Shown in pieces: positions 34,235 through 47,039 of a stretch of DNA of 64,000 nt. Below the pieces are notes generated by a model. That model ran no database searches. It saw only the letters and a program-made list of their open reading frames with translations, and had not been told where the DNA came from. This DNA is from Hyaloscypha bicolor E (Eukaryota > Ascomycota > Leotiomycetes > Helotiales > Hyaloscyphaceae). The DNA lies in assembly GCF_002865645.1 (NCBI RefSeq), contig NW_020194562.1, forward strand, positions 310,001-374,000, given 5' to 3'. A program made the translations under genes and the position numbers. Every line of letters starts with the position of its first letter. Within the stretch, counting starts at the first letter, position 1.

Positions 34235-36124
34235 TATGATTGAATAAGGTTACGTTATGTGATAAGCTAACAATATGAACATGCTGGCCCGTCGTTGTCT
34301 TTGGATGACGACCAGCCGCTCATTTTTTCAGACGTGAGACTCCACGGTTCTTGGCCCCCGATAAAGTTTTTTAATGTGTGTTGGTATTACTGCACAGCCA
34401 CGAAATTAGGCATCAATGCAGTCGGCGAGCGCTAGTTCCGATAGGTTTGAGCAAGCATACTTCTGGGTCTCGATACCTGTTTAAATTATTCTTGTATTGA
34501 TATCATTAGAACTGTATAGATTCCAGAAATAGAGCCGGTAACTAGCCTGCTTTTTACTGGAGAGGGCATTGTCAAAATAGTTTAAAAAGGGAGTTAAGCT
34601 TAAATGCGAGACGAATTCAAGAGTCGTGCACAAATACGCTGCAACTTTCAGACACCCCACCTAGGAATACATAAACATTTTTACATACGCTAATCCTGAT
34701 CTTTGCGAAACTGTTTCGCCGTACTTTTTTACTGTGGTTTTTCTACTTAAGCGGCAGCAGAGTAACTTCTCGATACTCGTTCCTCATATTGAGAAGCCTA
34801 AATGTAGTTTTTAAGTAAATTCTATTATAGATACTACAGTATTAGGGTGCCAAATCTTGCTCCTCGTTTAGCGTTTAGATAGAAGAGGTACTATTTATAG
34901 AAGGGGCAGGTTTTGAGTCACATACACTTATAATCGGAACACCTTGGTTCGTAAGATTGGGCCTCAGATTGATCCCTTTTATATTATTTTATTTTAGGTT
35001 ACAACAGGGTCGCGTACGTGTCTCATTCAAAATACTACAGACCAGTGTACTCTCAATTGTAGTACTACAATTTGGACTACTCTAATCTTTAATATGCAGA
35101 TCTCGCCTGCTAGAGATCAGAGCACGTTTATGTTTCACTCTGGAGAACAGGGTGCTAACCTCCTTCTAGATAATTTAAATGCGTTCTCAAAATGACATAG
35201 GTGTTAGAGCTAGGGCGCACATTGGGCACCCAATGGGTCATCGGCAGGCCGTGCACCTCTCAACGCTACGAAGCGAATAACCTAGCCTTACCGCAAAATT
35301 GTATAGAATATTTTCCGATATTTAAACGGAAACACGTCCTATCAAATTAGAAAAGAAAGTTAAAACATTATTGGCGATCGGACAAGCCAGAAGCGACCCC
35401 TTCCGCACCCTAACACAACTCTTTAGAACGAGAGGATAAAGGCTCTTAGGATAGACTAAAAACGAAATACTGTATCAAAGTGCTTGTGAAAGCCGCTGTT
35501 TTACGAGCGAGAAGTACCATGATCTCAGACAACTCAGCAATCGAACATTTAGTACGGCTGAGGCTAGGGACGTAATATGCCTTCAAACAATCCTAGGTCC
35601 ACATAACGGCAGGTTTGGACTAATGAGCATGACAAGCGTGGATGGGTTTATACAGAATGGATAGATTGGAGGAGGGAGAGTACGAGGGTTAGATTCTACA
35701 ATTCTGTGATCCATATAAGTGCTCAGGTTTTGCACTTCCTTGGCAATATACTGGCTATAGTAAGTTCATAAAGCCTGGACGCAAACACTTAATGTCAAAA
35801 ATGGTTTAAAATGATTATGATTAGGGAGCGTGTGGTCGAGTGAACAAGTCATCCTACTAGGATGCTTCCCTCTATCCTTATCATAATGTATAACGGATTT
35901 AATTCACACAGTCTACAATACTCTTACTATTAGTAACTAACATTACTATCCAAGCCCGCAATTTAACAGAGATGTGCTGTCATCGATAGCATGAAGGCGT
36001 GTCTCCAGCCAAAATGCATTGTTAGCCTGTGTAATGAGCCACAGACAGAATTGGGTTCAGTGTAGGGAACTCATATTGGCTCCGGCAGTGACCCTTGATT
36101 AGTATAACAGGGAAGTAAGAACGG
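34235..36124. other. Intergenic, no gene recognised
   Basis: Mixed composition with scattered repeat-like scraps (for example an ACAATTGTAGTACTACAAT-type palindrome near 35052). No open frame of note. The promoter of the membrane-protein gene should lie at its left end. Confidence 0.45.
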
Positions 36125-36460
36125 ATACCATCACAACATCTTGATAGGTTCGAAGAAGTGGGTTGAAGCTGAATTGCTGTTTATGTGATATTTCGCTTGG
36201 GGTTCTAATTCGGTTCTTGGGGAAATCCGCGTACGTATACTTTGCCAACTTCTCTAGGAAACTGCAACCGGGTCACAATGGAGCCAAAAATGGGCTACTA
36301 GGCTGCTAAAACGGATCTGCTACCTATAGTGCTCAGGCAGGACTCAGGAACACTCGCCCTCGGCTCAGTTTAGAGCAGCAAACTGCTCAGGTCCAAAAAC
36401 GGAAATAGAATTTGATGAGGTCACTTGTCGTATGAGATTATAATAGTAGTCTTAAATAAT
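36125..36460 (+). repeat. Second copy of the dispersed repeat at 28960-29590
   Basis: Shares CATCTTGATAGGTTC-like, TGCTCAGGTCCAAAAACGGAAAT and AGATTATAATAGTAGTC with the segments that flank the solo LTR, in the same order and orientation. It has no LTR insertion, so it represents the empty form. Confidence 0.5.
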
Positions 36461-36573
36461 GATAAAAATCTTTTTCTTTTTAGCGTGGTTAGTTAGCGGC
36501 CGCGCTCTACGGTCGATGGGGTTTAAGATTAATTAATAGAATAGAAATATTTGGGAGTAGTTTTATTCTATGT

Positions 36574-37272
36574 TTAGAGAAAGAAAGGCGAAATGTAAAA
36601 TTTGTCTATTTTAGGGTAAAGATATATGGATCGAGACCAAAAGATTGGCAAAGCGTCGCGAAGGTAGATAAAAAGCAGTTTATTAATCCGACTTGAAAAA
36701 TGAAACCCCTCAGAAAATGGAGGCCCAAACCTCAAGTTTCTGAGATGTTTCTTTCGGAGTCGATAGACATTGATGCAAATGGCATCGATCCAGACCTTGT
36801 CCACGAGGGAAGACCGAAGGCAGTCTAAAGCAGCAGCCAGGTTCTCCCCAACGGTAACGGGCATCCCGTTGATAGTAATTGTCTTCGTATCTTCTGGGCT
36901 TCTCCACATATAACTGATTGCTGTATAGTCGCCCCATGTAAACCTAGCAATAGTGCGGAACACGTCTGAGAATATTGACCCTAGTTCAAAGTCAAACTGC
37001 TCGCACCAGGCATCGTTAACCTGGCTCCTGCTCCATTGCGCAAGGTGTGCGCTACGAAATGTTGTATATTCTGGCTTGAAGTCGTCCAAAGATACGTGCT
37101 CAAGTATAAGGCGCAAGGGATCGAGACGTAGACCTAGAATGCGATCTAGGCGACTACTCAAGTCATCGGGTGTCGAGGGAGGCTCGAAGGACAAAACTCG
37201 AATCTCGTTGCGGGAAGCGTCGAGAGGCTTGTACTGAACGTATTGCGAGGGAGAGCCCGAGGCTGGATCCAT
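36574..37272 (-). pseudogene. Truncated HET-domain gene
   Basis: ATG at 37270-37272. A typical N-terminus (YKPLDASRNEIRVLSFEPP) is followed by the first HET blocks: WGDYTAISYMWRSPED, ITINGMPVTVGENLAAALD and VWIDAICIN. The frame stays open to 36574, but after ICIN (about 36773) the residues no longer resemble HET: the expected second half with the ERN..QV and W-G blocks is missing. It is therefore cut by a rearrangement in the middle of the domain. The remaining part carries no RIP stops. Confidence 0.8.
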
Positions 37273-37324
37273 ATCTATTCGTTGATATCGATAAGGGTTT
37301 GGAGTAACCTAATAGAAGTAAACA

Positions 37325-37645
37325 TTTCAAATACCATGGAAATAAATTGGAGAGGTTGGGATGATCAAAGACCACGTCGATTCATGGCGTGCCTGCTGTG
37401 CGATACCACCGACCCGAGGATTGGCTATACCCATACATTAATACCCAATAGGATATACGGAGGTACTATATCCCATTAATACTAAACGACGAATAGAGTT
37501 AGTCGGTTCGGTAGGGCCATTTGCGAAGTCTTTTCGGATGGATAACCAGTAGTTTTGGAGTCCTTCGCCGCGGAACCAGCAGTAAAGATATCGGTTGCAC
37601 CTTCTCTGGCAGGCGTTATCTGGACATCTACTCCCATTAGTCAAT
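37325..37645 (-). pseudogene. Short coding relic, unrecognised
   Basis: One minus frame gives VDVQITPAREGATDIFTAGS, then SQMALPNRLTLFVV, two stops, WDIVPPYILLGINVWV, a stop, PILGSVVSHSRHAMNRRGL. Stops are TAG/TAA at places consistent with RIP. It lies directly upstream of the truncated HET gene on the same strand. Family unknown; it may be chance. Confidence 0.3.
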
Positions 37646-38200
37646 AACGAGCCTTATTATTATTCCTCGTTACTGCCCTGACCATTTGCGGAGAAATACA
37701 GAGCAGATAAGAATAGTACGGTTAGATATCTGCTATTTTCTTGCTTATAATAGAATATGAATTCGTACCAAACTATAACCTCGCACTAACCGGAAACAGC
37801 AGTACTTATTAGAAGCAAAGCTGAGAAGCACAGTTTCATTATTGAGGCCTAATAGTCGTAAGGGGTCTCTTAAATCCCTTTGCCAGTCAAACTCCGTCCC
37901 ATATAAATGAGATATAAACGATTCCCTTTCGAGCAGTTTACAACTGAAATTTAAGCTCATTTGAGTTCTGTAAGTAACTTAATCGGAGTTCAGTAGTCGT
38001 AGGAATATCTTCAATATTAATAGTATAGTACCCTTTATATAATATAATTATGTCCTTTACCTGAGCAATTAATAAATGACCTGAAAACACCTGGAGAAAA
38101 TCTAAGGTTAGAGACAGCTTATTAAGCTATAAATGCAGCAATGGCATTACTAGTATAATCAGTTAGCTATAGGGAAGTTAGTTATATTCAATCGTAATTA
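37646..38200. other. No gene recognised
   Basis: AT-leaning spacer between two gene relics; only short open frames without features. Confidence 0.45.
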
Positions 38201-38209
38201 GAGATATAT

Positions 38210-39703
38210 GACCTGTAAGTGCGGCCTCGCCCAGAGCTACCTTCGTCTCTATATCGCTATTGCCAGCGTACGGTGGCTCCAGGGGTGTTCTCGGCGGAGT
38301 TAACGGTATCTCAGTATATAGTAAGGCACTCAGATCTCCCTCTTGGACAAAAGGGGGTCGTAGCTGGACTATAGACGTCGAAGCCTAGACTAATAGATTC
38401 CTAGAAAGGGACGATAAAGACCAGTACGCAAGTGGTAGCAGGACACTCTCATTTGGAAAGTGATATTGCTTCTTTGATTTCGAAGCCCTTCGGACCTTGT
38501 CGTCTAGGGTTGCTTTTAACCGAGTTGTAATGCGACTCAGCTCTCCGTAACGCTCTACCGGAATATCTAACCAGTCTGGGAGGGTCCATTTATTATAGAG
38601 CCTGCCGTATATTCGAGGGATATAGAAGCCGCCATAGAGGAAGAAGAAGAGATTATACAGGTAGTAAGTACTCTTACTAGAACAAATGAATCTCGGTTAC
38701 TAATAGCATAGATAAAACTCATAAAAGAAGAGGAGCTATATCTTAGTATAAACCTTCCAGGGTAATTTCTGGAGAGAGGCGGGTATCTGAATCTGGAAGG
38801 GCTCTACCTAAACGTTTTGAAATACGCGGCACGTCCTATTCCTTGTAGTATAAACAAGCTCGAAGGTAGCAGAGTAATAGCGGGCCAGCTTGCCAATTGC
38901 TTCTGGCAAGTATTGCTTCAAGGTTAGTTCTAGCATCGAGCTCTAAAGAGCTATGCCGAGAGTAACCAGGGGGAATTCGTGGGCCTGTTTAATGATCTCT
39001 CTAACCATCTCGTATGCTTTGCCTATCTCCGCATAGAGATCCGATATGCTTTCTAGCTTTGTAAAGAGGGCATACAGAGCTCGTACTCTATCTCTGCCAG
39101 CCTCCAAACTGCTCTTTATTAACCCTAACCTGGCCTTGACGGACTTGTTATTAATCGCCTCATATAGTTGAGTAATAAGGGCTAGTCTTCCAGTAGTCTT
39201 CTAGGTCTTTCTATACCGTAATTATAGTCGTAACAGGATCCGGTATAAGTCTAGGACAATAACCTGTCGAAAAAGAGTCTCGATATCCTCGGCTTTCGAA
39301 TTCTCTAAAAAGCAAATCAGTTATATTTCGGAACTTGGTCAGGGGATCGACCTTGCCGCACAGCTTGCTCCAAGATTTTCGCAAGCGTTATAAACTCTTA
39401 TATAACCGCAGAGAGGTCCCTAGTATTTAATACTATCCGAATCGTGATTCCTTCGCTATTATAGTATTCTTTAATGCAGACAGCCATGACTTTTAGGCTT
39501 TCATCCGTCGTGGCTAATAGAAATGCAAGGTTGCTCGCAATCTCCTTCTCTCGCAAGATGCTCAGGCGGCGCGTTTGGTCTCCCTTAGGAACGGCAAGAT
39601 TCTCGCATGGCCCCTCTGGGAGCTCATCTAGCTTCCGGAGACGGCTGATCGTTTACTATAGTTACAGGCGGGTAATCGCACCTCCCCACATCGTTGCTTC
39701 CAT
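38210..39703 (-). pseudogene. Decayed unknown gene of about 480 codons
   Basis: ATG at 39701-39703. The first part reads LDELPEGPCENLAVPKGDQT, REKEIASNLAFLLATTDESL, KVMAVCIKEYYNSEGITIRI and LAKILEQAV. A frame change near 39300 leads to a long coherent stretch: KAEDIETLFRQVIVLDLYRI, ITQLYEAINNKSVKARLGLI, ISDLYAEIGKAYEMVREII, WTLPDWLDIPVERYGELSRI and a Pro-rich end. Stops are mostly TAG at Q or W positions. It is mainly helical and soluble with no membrane segments. I do not recognise a named family. RIP plus one or two frameshifts (or an unrecognised intron) make it inactive. Confidence 0.5.
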
Positions 39704-40671
39704 AATCCTCTCTTCTCAGTGACCTGCCTCGATGGCCACGCCAGGACATGGTCAGGTCATAGTAGGTATAATGCAGGCTATTGCGAAAAGGCAGGGCAGT
39801 TGGAGAGAGGCACTAGGAGGGGCGAGGTGGTCGCAAAGCGTGGTTGAGGAGAGGGGGATAGAGCCATAGGCGGGTGATTTATAGCAGAGGCGTGCTAGGT
39901 ACTGCTCGAATCTCAGTAAACTATATCAAAGATGATATCAAGGCTCGGAAGAGGCTGCGGTATTACCTGATAGATGTATTGCAAGCTTTTGTATCAAAAG
40001 CCCATTCGTCTGCCTCTGGGAGTAGCACAACCCGTTCATGAGTCTCCTGAAAGCAGGTCTGTGAGCACGGAACGAAAGAACGGCGAGCGTGCACAAAGCT
40101 GTTGCTCGTCAAGATGAAAGGGATGCTTATCATCCCCTACTAGAACGGTGACTGGCGTATTGCGGTCGGGGTCTGGTTATTTGTGCTGGAAGGTAATGGA
40201 AGAGTTAAAAACTAGTGCTTACTTATACACTGGGTACGCATACTTCTAAGTACGGATTGGAGCGCATGGCCCCCAAACACTGACTGGCGCTACTGTGCAA
40301 ATAGCCTTGTCCCAACAATGCCGTAGAATCACGTGCAGTCTCTGCCTCCAATGCAATTATCACCCGCGAAGCCAGTAGCGCATCGCAGCTATTGAATTGT
40401 GACCCACGAGGTTACGGCACCGAACAGGCGCGAATTTCTGTTTGCAAACAGGCAGCCGTTTCTGGATGAGGCTGAGATGCCTGCCCATGGGAAGACGTTA
40501 GATGCCGTTTGTGGAGGGTTCGGAGCAGCCCGAAGAGGACTTCAGGGCAAACAAACAGTGCAGAATTGGAGGCGCCTCAATTGAATTACAAAAATGGCTC
40601 GCGCGATTTCAGGCTAACTCTAATACCTTACTAAGATGAAAATTTGCCAGTTATACTGAGGCCCACAGCTA
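39704..40671. other. Upstream region and spacer
   Basis: Normal composition. The left part should hold the promoter of the minus-strand relic. A frame at 40399-40584 has no features. The right end enters the inverted repeat at 40672. Confidence 0.4.
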
Positions 40672-40734
40672 GCTAGCGGACAAATCCGAGAAGCGAAAAG
40701 TGATTTTCTGATTTTCTGATTTTCTGATTTTCGC
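40672..40734 (+). repeat. Inverted repeat, left arm (63 bp)
   Basis: Reverse complement of 49514-49576 over 63 bp, with no difference seen. It includes four TTTTCTGAT nonamers and a smaller palindrome GCGAAAA...TTTTCGC. Similarity resumes outside with GGCCTCAGTA-like blocks. Together the arms bracket the 9-kb RIP island. Confidence 0.93.
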
Positions 40735-40750
40735 ACTGGCGCCCCGCACA

Positions 40751-40768
40751 CCCCCCCCCCCCCCCCCC
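40751..40768. repeat. Poly-C run of 18
   Basis: A perfect run of 18 C, 16 bp inside the left inverted-repeat arm. The right half of the island has a G run (49002) next to the assembly gap. Confidence 0.97.
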
Positions 40769-41239
40769 TCCTCCCCAAGGTAGAATTCCTAATTAGGGGT
40801 ATAGCACCCACACGTGACTTTCGGCTTGGATAATATAATAATAGTAAGGCTGCTTGCTTGTCTAATTAACGAAGTGAGAGCCCATACTACCGCGTGAAAT
40901 CGTGCCAAAATTAGGCCGGGTAGTATAATATAAAATTGAGTATTTATTACAAATTACTGTGGTCAGGTGACTATAGGCTATAAGCCTTTCTAGGATGACG
41001 CTATTAACAGGGTCTAATAACTTCCTTAATGTTCCCGAGGTTAGAAATGAGAAAATTAAACTATTAAAATAACTGAGAAGCCGGCTAATTACTTTTTTTT
41101 GGTAATTAATTAATAAAATCACGTGGGGGTAACGTTACTCGAGTTTTTTAGTACTTATATTACTAGAAAGTATATTGCAATAGTAAAGCATACCCTGAAT
41201 TTAACCCCTATTAAAATAACTTAGTGGATTTTATTAAAA

Positions 41240-43190
41240 TAATACTATGACTTTTAATAAATCTATTACCATATTACGAAGCTATTACTAAATGGGCTCG
41301 TACGAATATTAATTAAGAAGAAATTACGAATAGATTAAAAGATTTATATGAAATCTCAGTTAATCCGTATATAGTCTAATAGTAACTATAAGAATAGAAT
41401 ATCTAAATATATACTCAAATAGCAGATATGCCTTTTCTTTATATATAGATTATAATCCTGTATTATCTGGGAGATATAAATAAGGAAATACTTAAGGATT
41501 TTGAGGATTACGGTTATATAGCTTTAATTACTAGAGTTATTCGTATATATAAGAAGCTTGGTCTTATTCGCTATATAACTATAATAAATAGGTAAGCGGC
41601 AGACGAGTAACTATTTATAATACTATAGAGTAAGCTAAATAATAGGCGGGTTATAGGTTATAAATAGCGGTATTTATATATATACTTCTATTAATAAGGT
41701 TTACTAGTAACCCGGTTAGTCTTTTTATACTTTACTATTTTGCCCTAGCTTAGAAGGTTAGGGCCTTGTTTACTAACGTATTTTGTTATCTATAGGGAGA
41801 GCTTATATATAATATTATAACTCCTGGATCCCGAGGTAATTATACTACGAATATAACGGATATAGTTTAAGAAGAAAGAATATATTATATCTGGGCCGGA
41901 CTGGATTTGGTTAATTAATAGATATAATAAGCTATTACTATTTAGGATTAAAATATATACTTATATTAATACTTATTTATATAATATTATCTAGATATAT
42001 ATTAGAATCTCTAATTAGACTACCTATTTAGTTATATAGTAATATCTTCAGATTTGTATTTAAATAGGCTACTGCCCTCACTTTTTTAGGGCTAATTAAA
42101 GCTCTAAACTTCCCCTTATTACTAAAGTATACTTTATATTCTCGCAGATAGCTAATCTATTAGTTATATATATAGAGGACTACTTTATTTCTGGGAAAAA
42201 TACTAAGAATTAGCGGGTTAAATCCTAGTAATAGGAGCTTTAGAAGAGCTAGCTATACCGGTAGTATATAAGTAATTCCGTTTCTTTATATCTGCCCCTT
42301 ATTCTTTCTATTATTAGAAGGAAGTATTAGATACTAATAATTATACTGCTTTTTATTAAGGCTATTAGGTCTAGTATTATAGTACCGGATTATATAACTA
42401 ATTCAGATTAGTATATATAGAACTACTTTTAGGAACTAGCCTATACCGGGAATTATAATTACTAATACCTATAGAACCGGATTACTTTACTAGTACTTTA
42501 TATATAGCGGATCCAAAATGAGATATATAGGTTTATAGACTTGTAAAATATCTATAGAATTAGAAAAGACAGATCTAGGCCTAATATAGTAGCCGGTAAG
42601 CTATTTAGACTATATATGAAGCCCTTAGGCAAGGTATAGTACTAGGGTCGCTCTATAAATATAGAGCTTTATAATATAATCCTTAATAATTACTTAGTTT
42701 AAGGTAAGTAATATAACCTTATATAGCTTTATATAAATAGTTTACTCATATACTAATATAGATATTAATAAGTTTCTACCGAGAGAAATACTAGAATAAT
42801 ACTATTAGAAGCTTATATCTTATAATATAAATATAACTAATATTTATATGGGAGATACTAATAGAAATAGTAACTAATTATATATTTAAGCTTATTACTA
42901 GCTCTGATATATAGTCCGGGCATATATAGCCTTAGGGCAGCTACTAATATTAGGAGAGTTCGAGAAGCTAACTAGTAAATATAATATTACTATTATATAG
43001 AATAGGATCCTTAAGTAAGTTATCCTAATAAATATAGAGTATATAAATAATATATAGGCCGGAAGAATACTTATATAGTTCCTAATAATTTAGGACTTTA
43101 TCTAGGAATAGCCCTTTATTAGTAATACTTCTAATAATATAAGATAATTAAATAAGCCAGTTATAAAGTAACTAGGTATATTAAGATAGG
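41240..43190 (+). pseudogene. Integrase-core (DDE, rve-like) transposon protein, RIP-inactivated
   Basis: Frame pieces follow the fungal integrase-core family. An N-terminal helix-turn-helix-type segment (LPYYEAITKWARTNIN, then EITNRLKDLYEIS) is followed by a repeat-like segment ending KLGLIRYI. The catalytic core comes next: PDWIWLINRYNKL, KIYTYINTYLYNIIWIYIRISN-like, FRANQSS, NTKN-stop-RVKS, and VWN-type HRIRK as YRIRKDRSRPNIVAGK near 42545. A C-terminal piece NKFLPREILE is near 42770. The acidic catalytic positions expected in this family (IDGYDK, RSDRG, RIE) now read N, N and K, each explained by G-to-A. Stops are TAG/TAA at Q, W and R. Dead copy; its sister is at 14830-15455. Confidence 0.78.
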
Positions 43191-45700
43191 TATTATTTAT
43201 TATTAAATATATTATTTTCGAAACTTCCTTCTTACTTTTAAGAATAGTACTAATAGAATTATTAAGTTTATTTACTATATAAATATTTTATATTTTTAAA
43301 TTCTTATTTCTTAAAATAGTATTATTATTTCTCAAAACCTGTCCTAATACTATATATCCTATAGCCAAATATTAGTATAGTAATATCTAATATTACGAGT
43401 TCTATTAATTTACTAATAATGAATATAATATAGAGGCCGCTGCTTTACTTATCTAGAGTAGTAATATTAGTAAACTTAAATCTTATAGCTCTAGAATTCC
43501 GTTTATATCTGCCTTCCTCTTTATATCTGGGATACTTTAGATCCCTAGCTTTTCTTAGTATTCTTATCCTATATCTTTTTTTCTAGGAATATTTATTATA
43601 CCTATTTCTCTAGTTACTATTATTATATAGCTACTAGATACTAGTTTTACTCTACTTCAGGCTCCTCCTGCTCTAATAGTCTTATAACTACTTTCTTTTA
43701 TATTTCCTTTTATTATAAGCTATATTATTTAATCTAACTACTTTTCTAGTAGTACTTATACTACTATATAAGCTTAACGGGCTATAAATACAAGAGTTAC
43801 TCAGGCTACTACCCAGGCCATAGCTTTTTATACCGGTAATAGGTTACCTGAAGCCCTTTAAGGTCTTATAAATCAAAATATAGCCGGATCTAGTCTTATA
43901 GAATTATAGACTATAGTTTTATAGCTAGTTCTTTATAAGTGGACATTTAATAATATAAAGAATTAGAGAGCTAAATAAAGAACTATCTAACTTTCTAAAG
44001 AAGTCAGTAGTAAGTTTTCTCTTATTTCTTTTATTAGATTCTTTATATGAATTCTAATAGATATTTTTTAATAAGTAGCTTTTAATTTAAAATAAATAAT
44101 CGAGTTTTTTCTACTTTTTCTAATATAGTTTCTTAGTAGCTACTTCCTTACTTCTCTCTCTATATTAGCAGACCTACCTGCTATTATTAATTTATTAATA
44201 ATATAAATAAACTAGTATTCTATACTAGTTCTAATAGTAAAAGAGCCTAGGAACTTATAGTCTTATTAGGTTCTATCTAAACTATCTTTAATCTTTCCTG
44301 CTATAATATATATCTGGGCCCTAAGGATATCTGGATAATTTTCCTTATTTTATACTAGGATAAGACTTTATATAAAGATATCTGTCTTGAAATTACTTAT
44401 AAAGAGCTAGAAAATACTTAGAAGAAAACTTTATATAAAGATCTCTATCTTAAAGTTACTTATAAAGAGCTAGAAAATACTTAGAAAATATAATAACTTA
44501 AAGAGATTAAATAATAGACTAAGGAGGCCTAGAGAGCCCAGAAGAGTATTACTTACTAGTATAGGTATAAGACTTTAAAAGTAAGAAGAAATCTAATAAA
44601 CTAATAGGTAAATAAAGGTATATATATAATCTTTTTCTTTAATTCTGGCTCCTATTTTTTATTTTTTCTATAGATCCTTTTTTATTTTTAGGTTTAATTA
44701 ACTTATATATACCAGGATTTTTCTCTATTTACTAATCTCTAGAAGCTATAAGATAATACGGAAAGTACTACTAAAAGTACTACTAAAGCTAATCCTAATA
44801 GTAATAATAATAATAATAATAGTAAGCTATTAGATCCTCTTTTAATTTTATTATTCTCTTCTCTAGTAAAGGGAACTATAGTTAATTTTATAAATCGTAT
44901 AAGTATTACTTTATAGTAACGGGTATATTAGAGATATAAATATACTACTTCTTTTCCTTATTAGATATAGAGAATTAACGGGTATAATATCTTTAGTTTT
45001 ATAAGTAAAACCCAAGATATCCGGGCTATTACTAGTACTTTGCCTATTACCCCGGATAGAAGTCTAATTATTATTATTAAACTTCCCAGGCTAATTAATT
45101 TTATTTTTCCTAAGTAAACCTATTATATAAGGTCTAATAAATTACATATAAATATCTGCCGAGATTAAGGTAATTAAGAAAAAATAGACCTAATATCTAA
45201 TATACTTTTTCCTATATCTTATAATTAGCTTAGTACTATTTTAGGTCTTATTTTCTTATAAATATATATATACTTGAAATTTATAATTAATACTTTAAAG
45301 TAATACTCTTTAATTAGTTCTTATATAATTTAAAAGTTAGGCTACTAAATTTAATACTTTTATAATACTTAAATCTATTTAAATTTATAAAGTCTTATAA
45401 TTATTAGGGCCTTTATAATTCTTTGCCTTTTGAGTTTAATACTTAAATAGTATTATATATTTTGCCTTTAGTATAAAGGAGGCTTCTAAAAGTCTATGGT
45501 TATAAAGGGATTTTTATATTAAGGATATATTAAGAATATATTATATTATAATAATGAAATTATAGGTATTTATATATAAATATATAATATATTAGATTAG
45601 CTATATTAAAAACTATATTATATCTATATATAAAGTTACTAATTACTTTATATTAATACCGGACCCGTATAGTCACGTGACTCTATATAATTAGCTAGCT
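43191..45700 (+). pseudogene. RIP-damaged coding relics, unrecognised
   Basis: Plus-strand pieces still look like protein: EYNIEAAALLI, SKLKSYSSRIPFISAFLFIS, a Pro/Ser-rich part, then two near-identical units ELENTQK preceded by DKTLYKDICLEITYK and KTLYKDLYLKVTYK (44360-44480), a Gln/Lys-rich coiled-coil-like stretch, and FPKQTYYIRS near 45110. Stops occur every few codons. Possibly a companion ORF of the integrase element. A short AAT run lies at 44802-44821. Confidence 0.4.
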
Positions 45701-45706
45701 ATAGAA

Positions 45707-45755
45707 AAGCCCTAAAGCCCGAAACTTATAAAGAGTCTCAAGGGCTTTAGGGCTT
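45707..45755. repeat. Perfect 14-bp hairpin
   Basis: AAGCCCTAAAGCCC (45707-45720) and GGGCTTTAGGGCTT (45742-45755) are perfect inverted repeats around a 21-nt loop, between two RIP-damaged coding stretches. Could be an element end or foldback. Confidence 0.85.
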
Positions 45756-45759
45756 CCGG

Positions 45760-46960
45760 ACTATTATTAGTACCTGGTACTTTTTAGGAAAAGAATATAA
45801 TATATTCTATAATAAGTAACTTATTATAAATTACTTAATCTTTAAGTTAAGCGGGAAATCTAAGGGCCGGGCTCGTAATTTAAGTCTTATTAAGGTTATT
45901 AAAGTCTTTACTAGCTAGTACTATAGATTTAATAAAAATATTACAGGAATCCTATAGGTTCTATCCTAATTTATCTAGAAAGTATATATAGTATATTTCC
46001 TTATTTATTCTAATATTTATATATGATTTCTGAGAGCCGAACTATTATCTAAGGGAAAAGTAAGAAGGCTAGACTAATATCTTTAAAAACCAAGGCCTTA
46101 ATAAGTTTATTTAGAAAAGCTTACTAATTTTTCTAAAAATAACCCAAGAAAAGTTTGAGTTTATTATATATTATAACTTATATAACTAGAGATAGGAACT
46201 ATTCTAATAGGCCAGAAAGAGTTTCTTATATGGCTTACTTATATAACCAGGAATAGAGACTTGAGTTCGTTATATGAAATTACTTATATATAAAGACTTC
46301 TACTATAAACTCCTTATTTGGATTAATTAGTTAAATCTATTTTTGATATTAAGTCTTTATTAAGGTAATTTCCTGTTCCTAGAGGCTTTAGATAGAATAG
46401 CTAATAAGTTTCTTAGCTATTAGCCAAGATTTATTAGCTAGAAAATCTATAAGTAGTAGATAAAATTATAAAGCAGAATTCCCCTAACTATAATACTAAG
46501 ACGTTTTACTATAGTATAAAGTAATTAGATATAGAAGCCTTATTAAATATAATATATTTCGAATTATAAGTTTATAAAATAGGTATAGGAAGTCTTAGTA
46601 TTTAACTAGTACTATAGTCTAGCCCGAAAGTACTTACTGTTTTTTATATCTAATTTAATAGAAATAAGAAGTACCTATATTTTAATTTAAGGAATAATTA
46701 GGACTTTTATATAGACTTAGGGCAGCGGTTTGCTTTATAGAGAGAGAATAGACTAGAAATACCTATACTATATTAATCTTTAAAAAAAGTTATAGTAAAT
46801 ACTATAATTCCTGGAATATTCTCAAGAAAGCTTTCCCGAACTAAAATAGGCTAGTTTATAATCCCGAAAGATCTATAGAAGTCTTATATACCCGAGAATA
46901 TAAGTATTTAAGATAAATACTATTTGAGTTCTAACTTATAATAAAAGAAAAGTAAAATAT
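45760..46960 (+). pseudogene. RIP-damaged unknown gene
   Basis: One plus frame gives coherent segments: KYIQYISLFILIFIYDF, TNIFKNQGLNKFIQKSLLIF, EFIIYYNLYNQRQELF, VRYMKLLIYKDFYYKLLIWI, KLQSRIPLTIILRRFTIV, ISNYKFIKQVQEVLVFNQY and SLIYPRIQVFRINTI. Stops are TAG/TAA with a RIP pattern. I do not recognise the family; it lies inside the inverted-repeat-bounded island with the integrase relic. Confidence 0.45.
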
Positions 46961-47039
46961 ATAAAATAAAATATATAAAGTAAAAATAAAATAAAATATC
47001 CGGGTATTTAATAAATAGAAAGCCTAACTATAGGTTATA

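Noticed and set aside
35823..35880. tRNA-like start GGGAGCGTGTGGTCGAGTGA
   Set aside because: No B box or closing acceptor stem.
36640..36665. RDALPI-type residues at the end of the truncated HET frame, suggesting sequencing-adapter contamination
   Set aside because: The underlying bases differ from the common adapter at several positions, so chance similarity is more likely.
40399..40584. 61-codon plus-strand frame left of the inverted repeat
   Set aside because: Short, no recognisable features or splice continuation.
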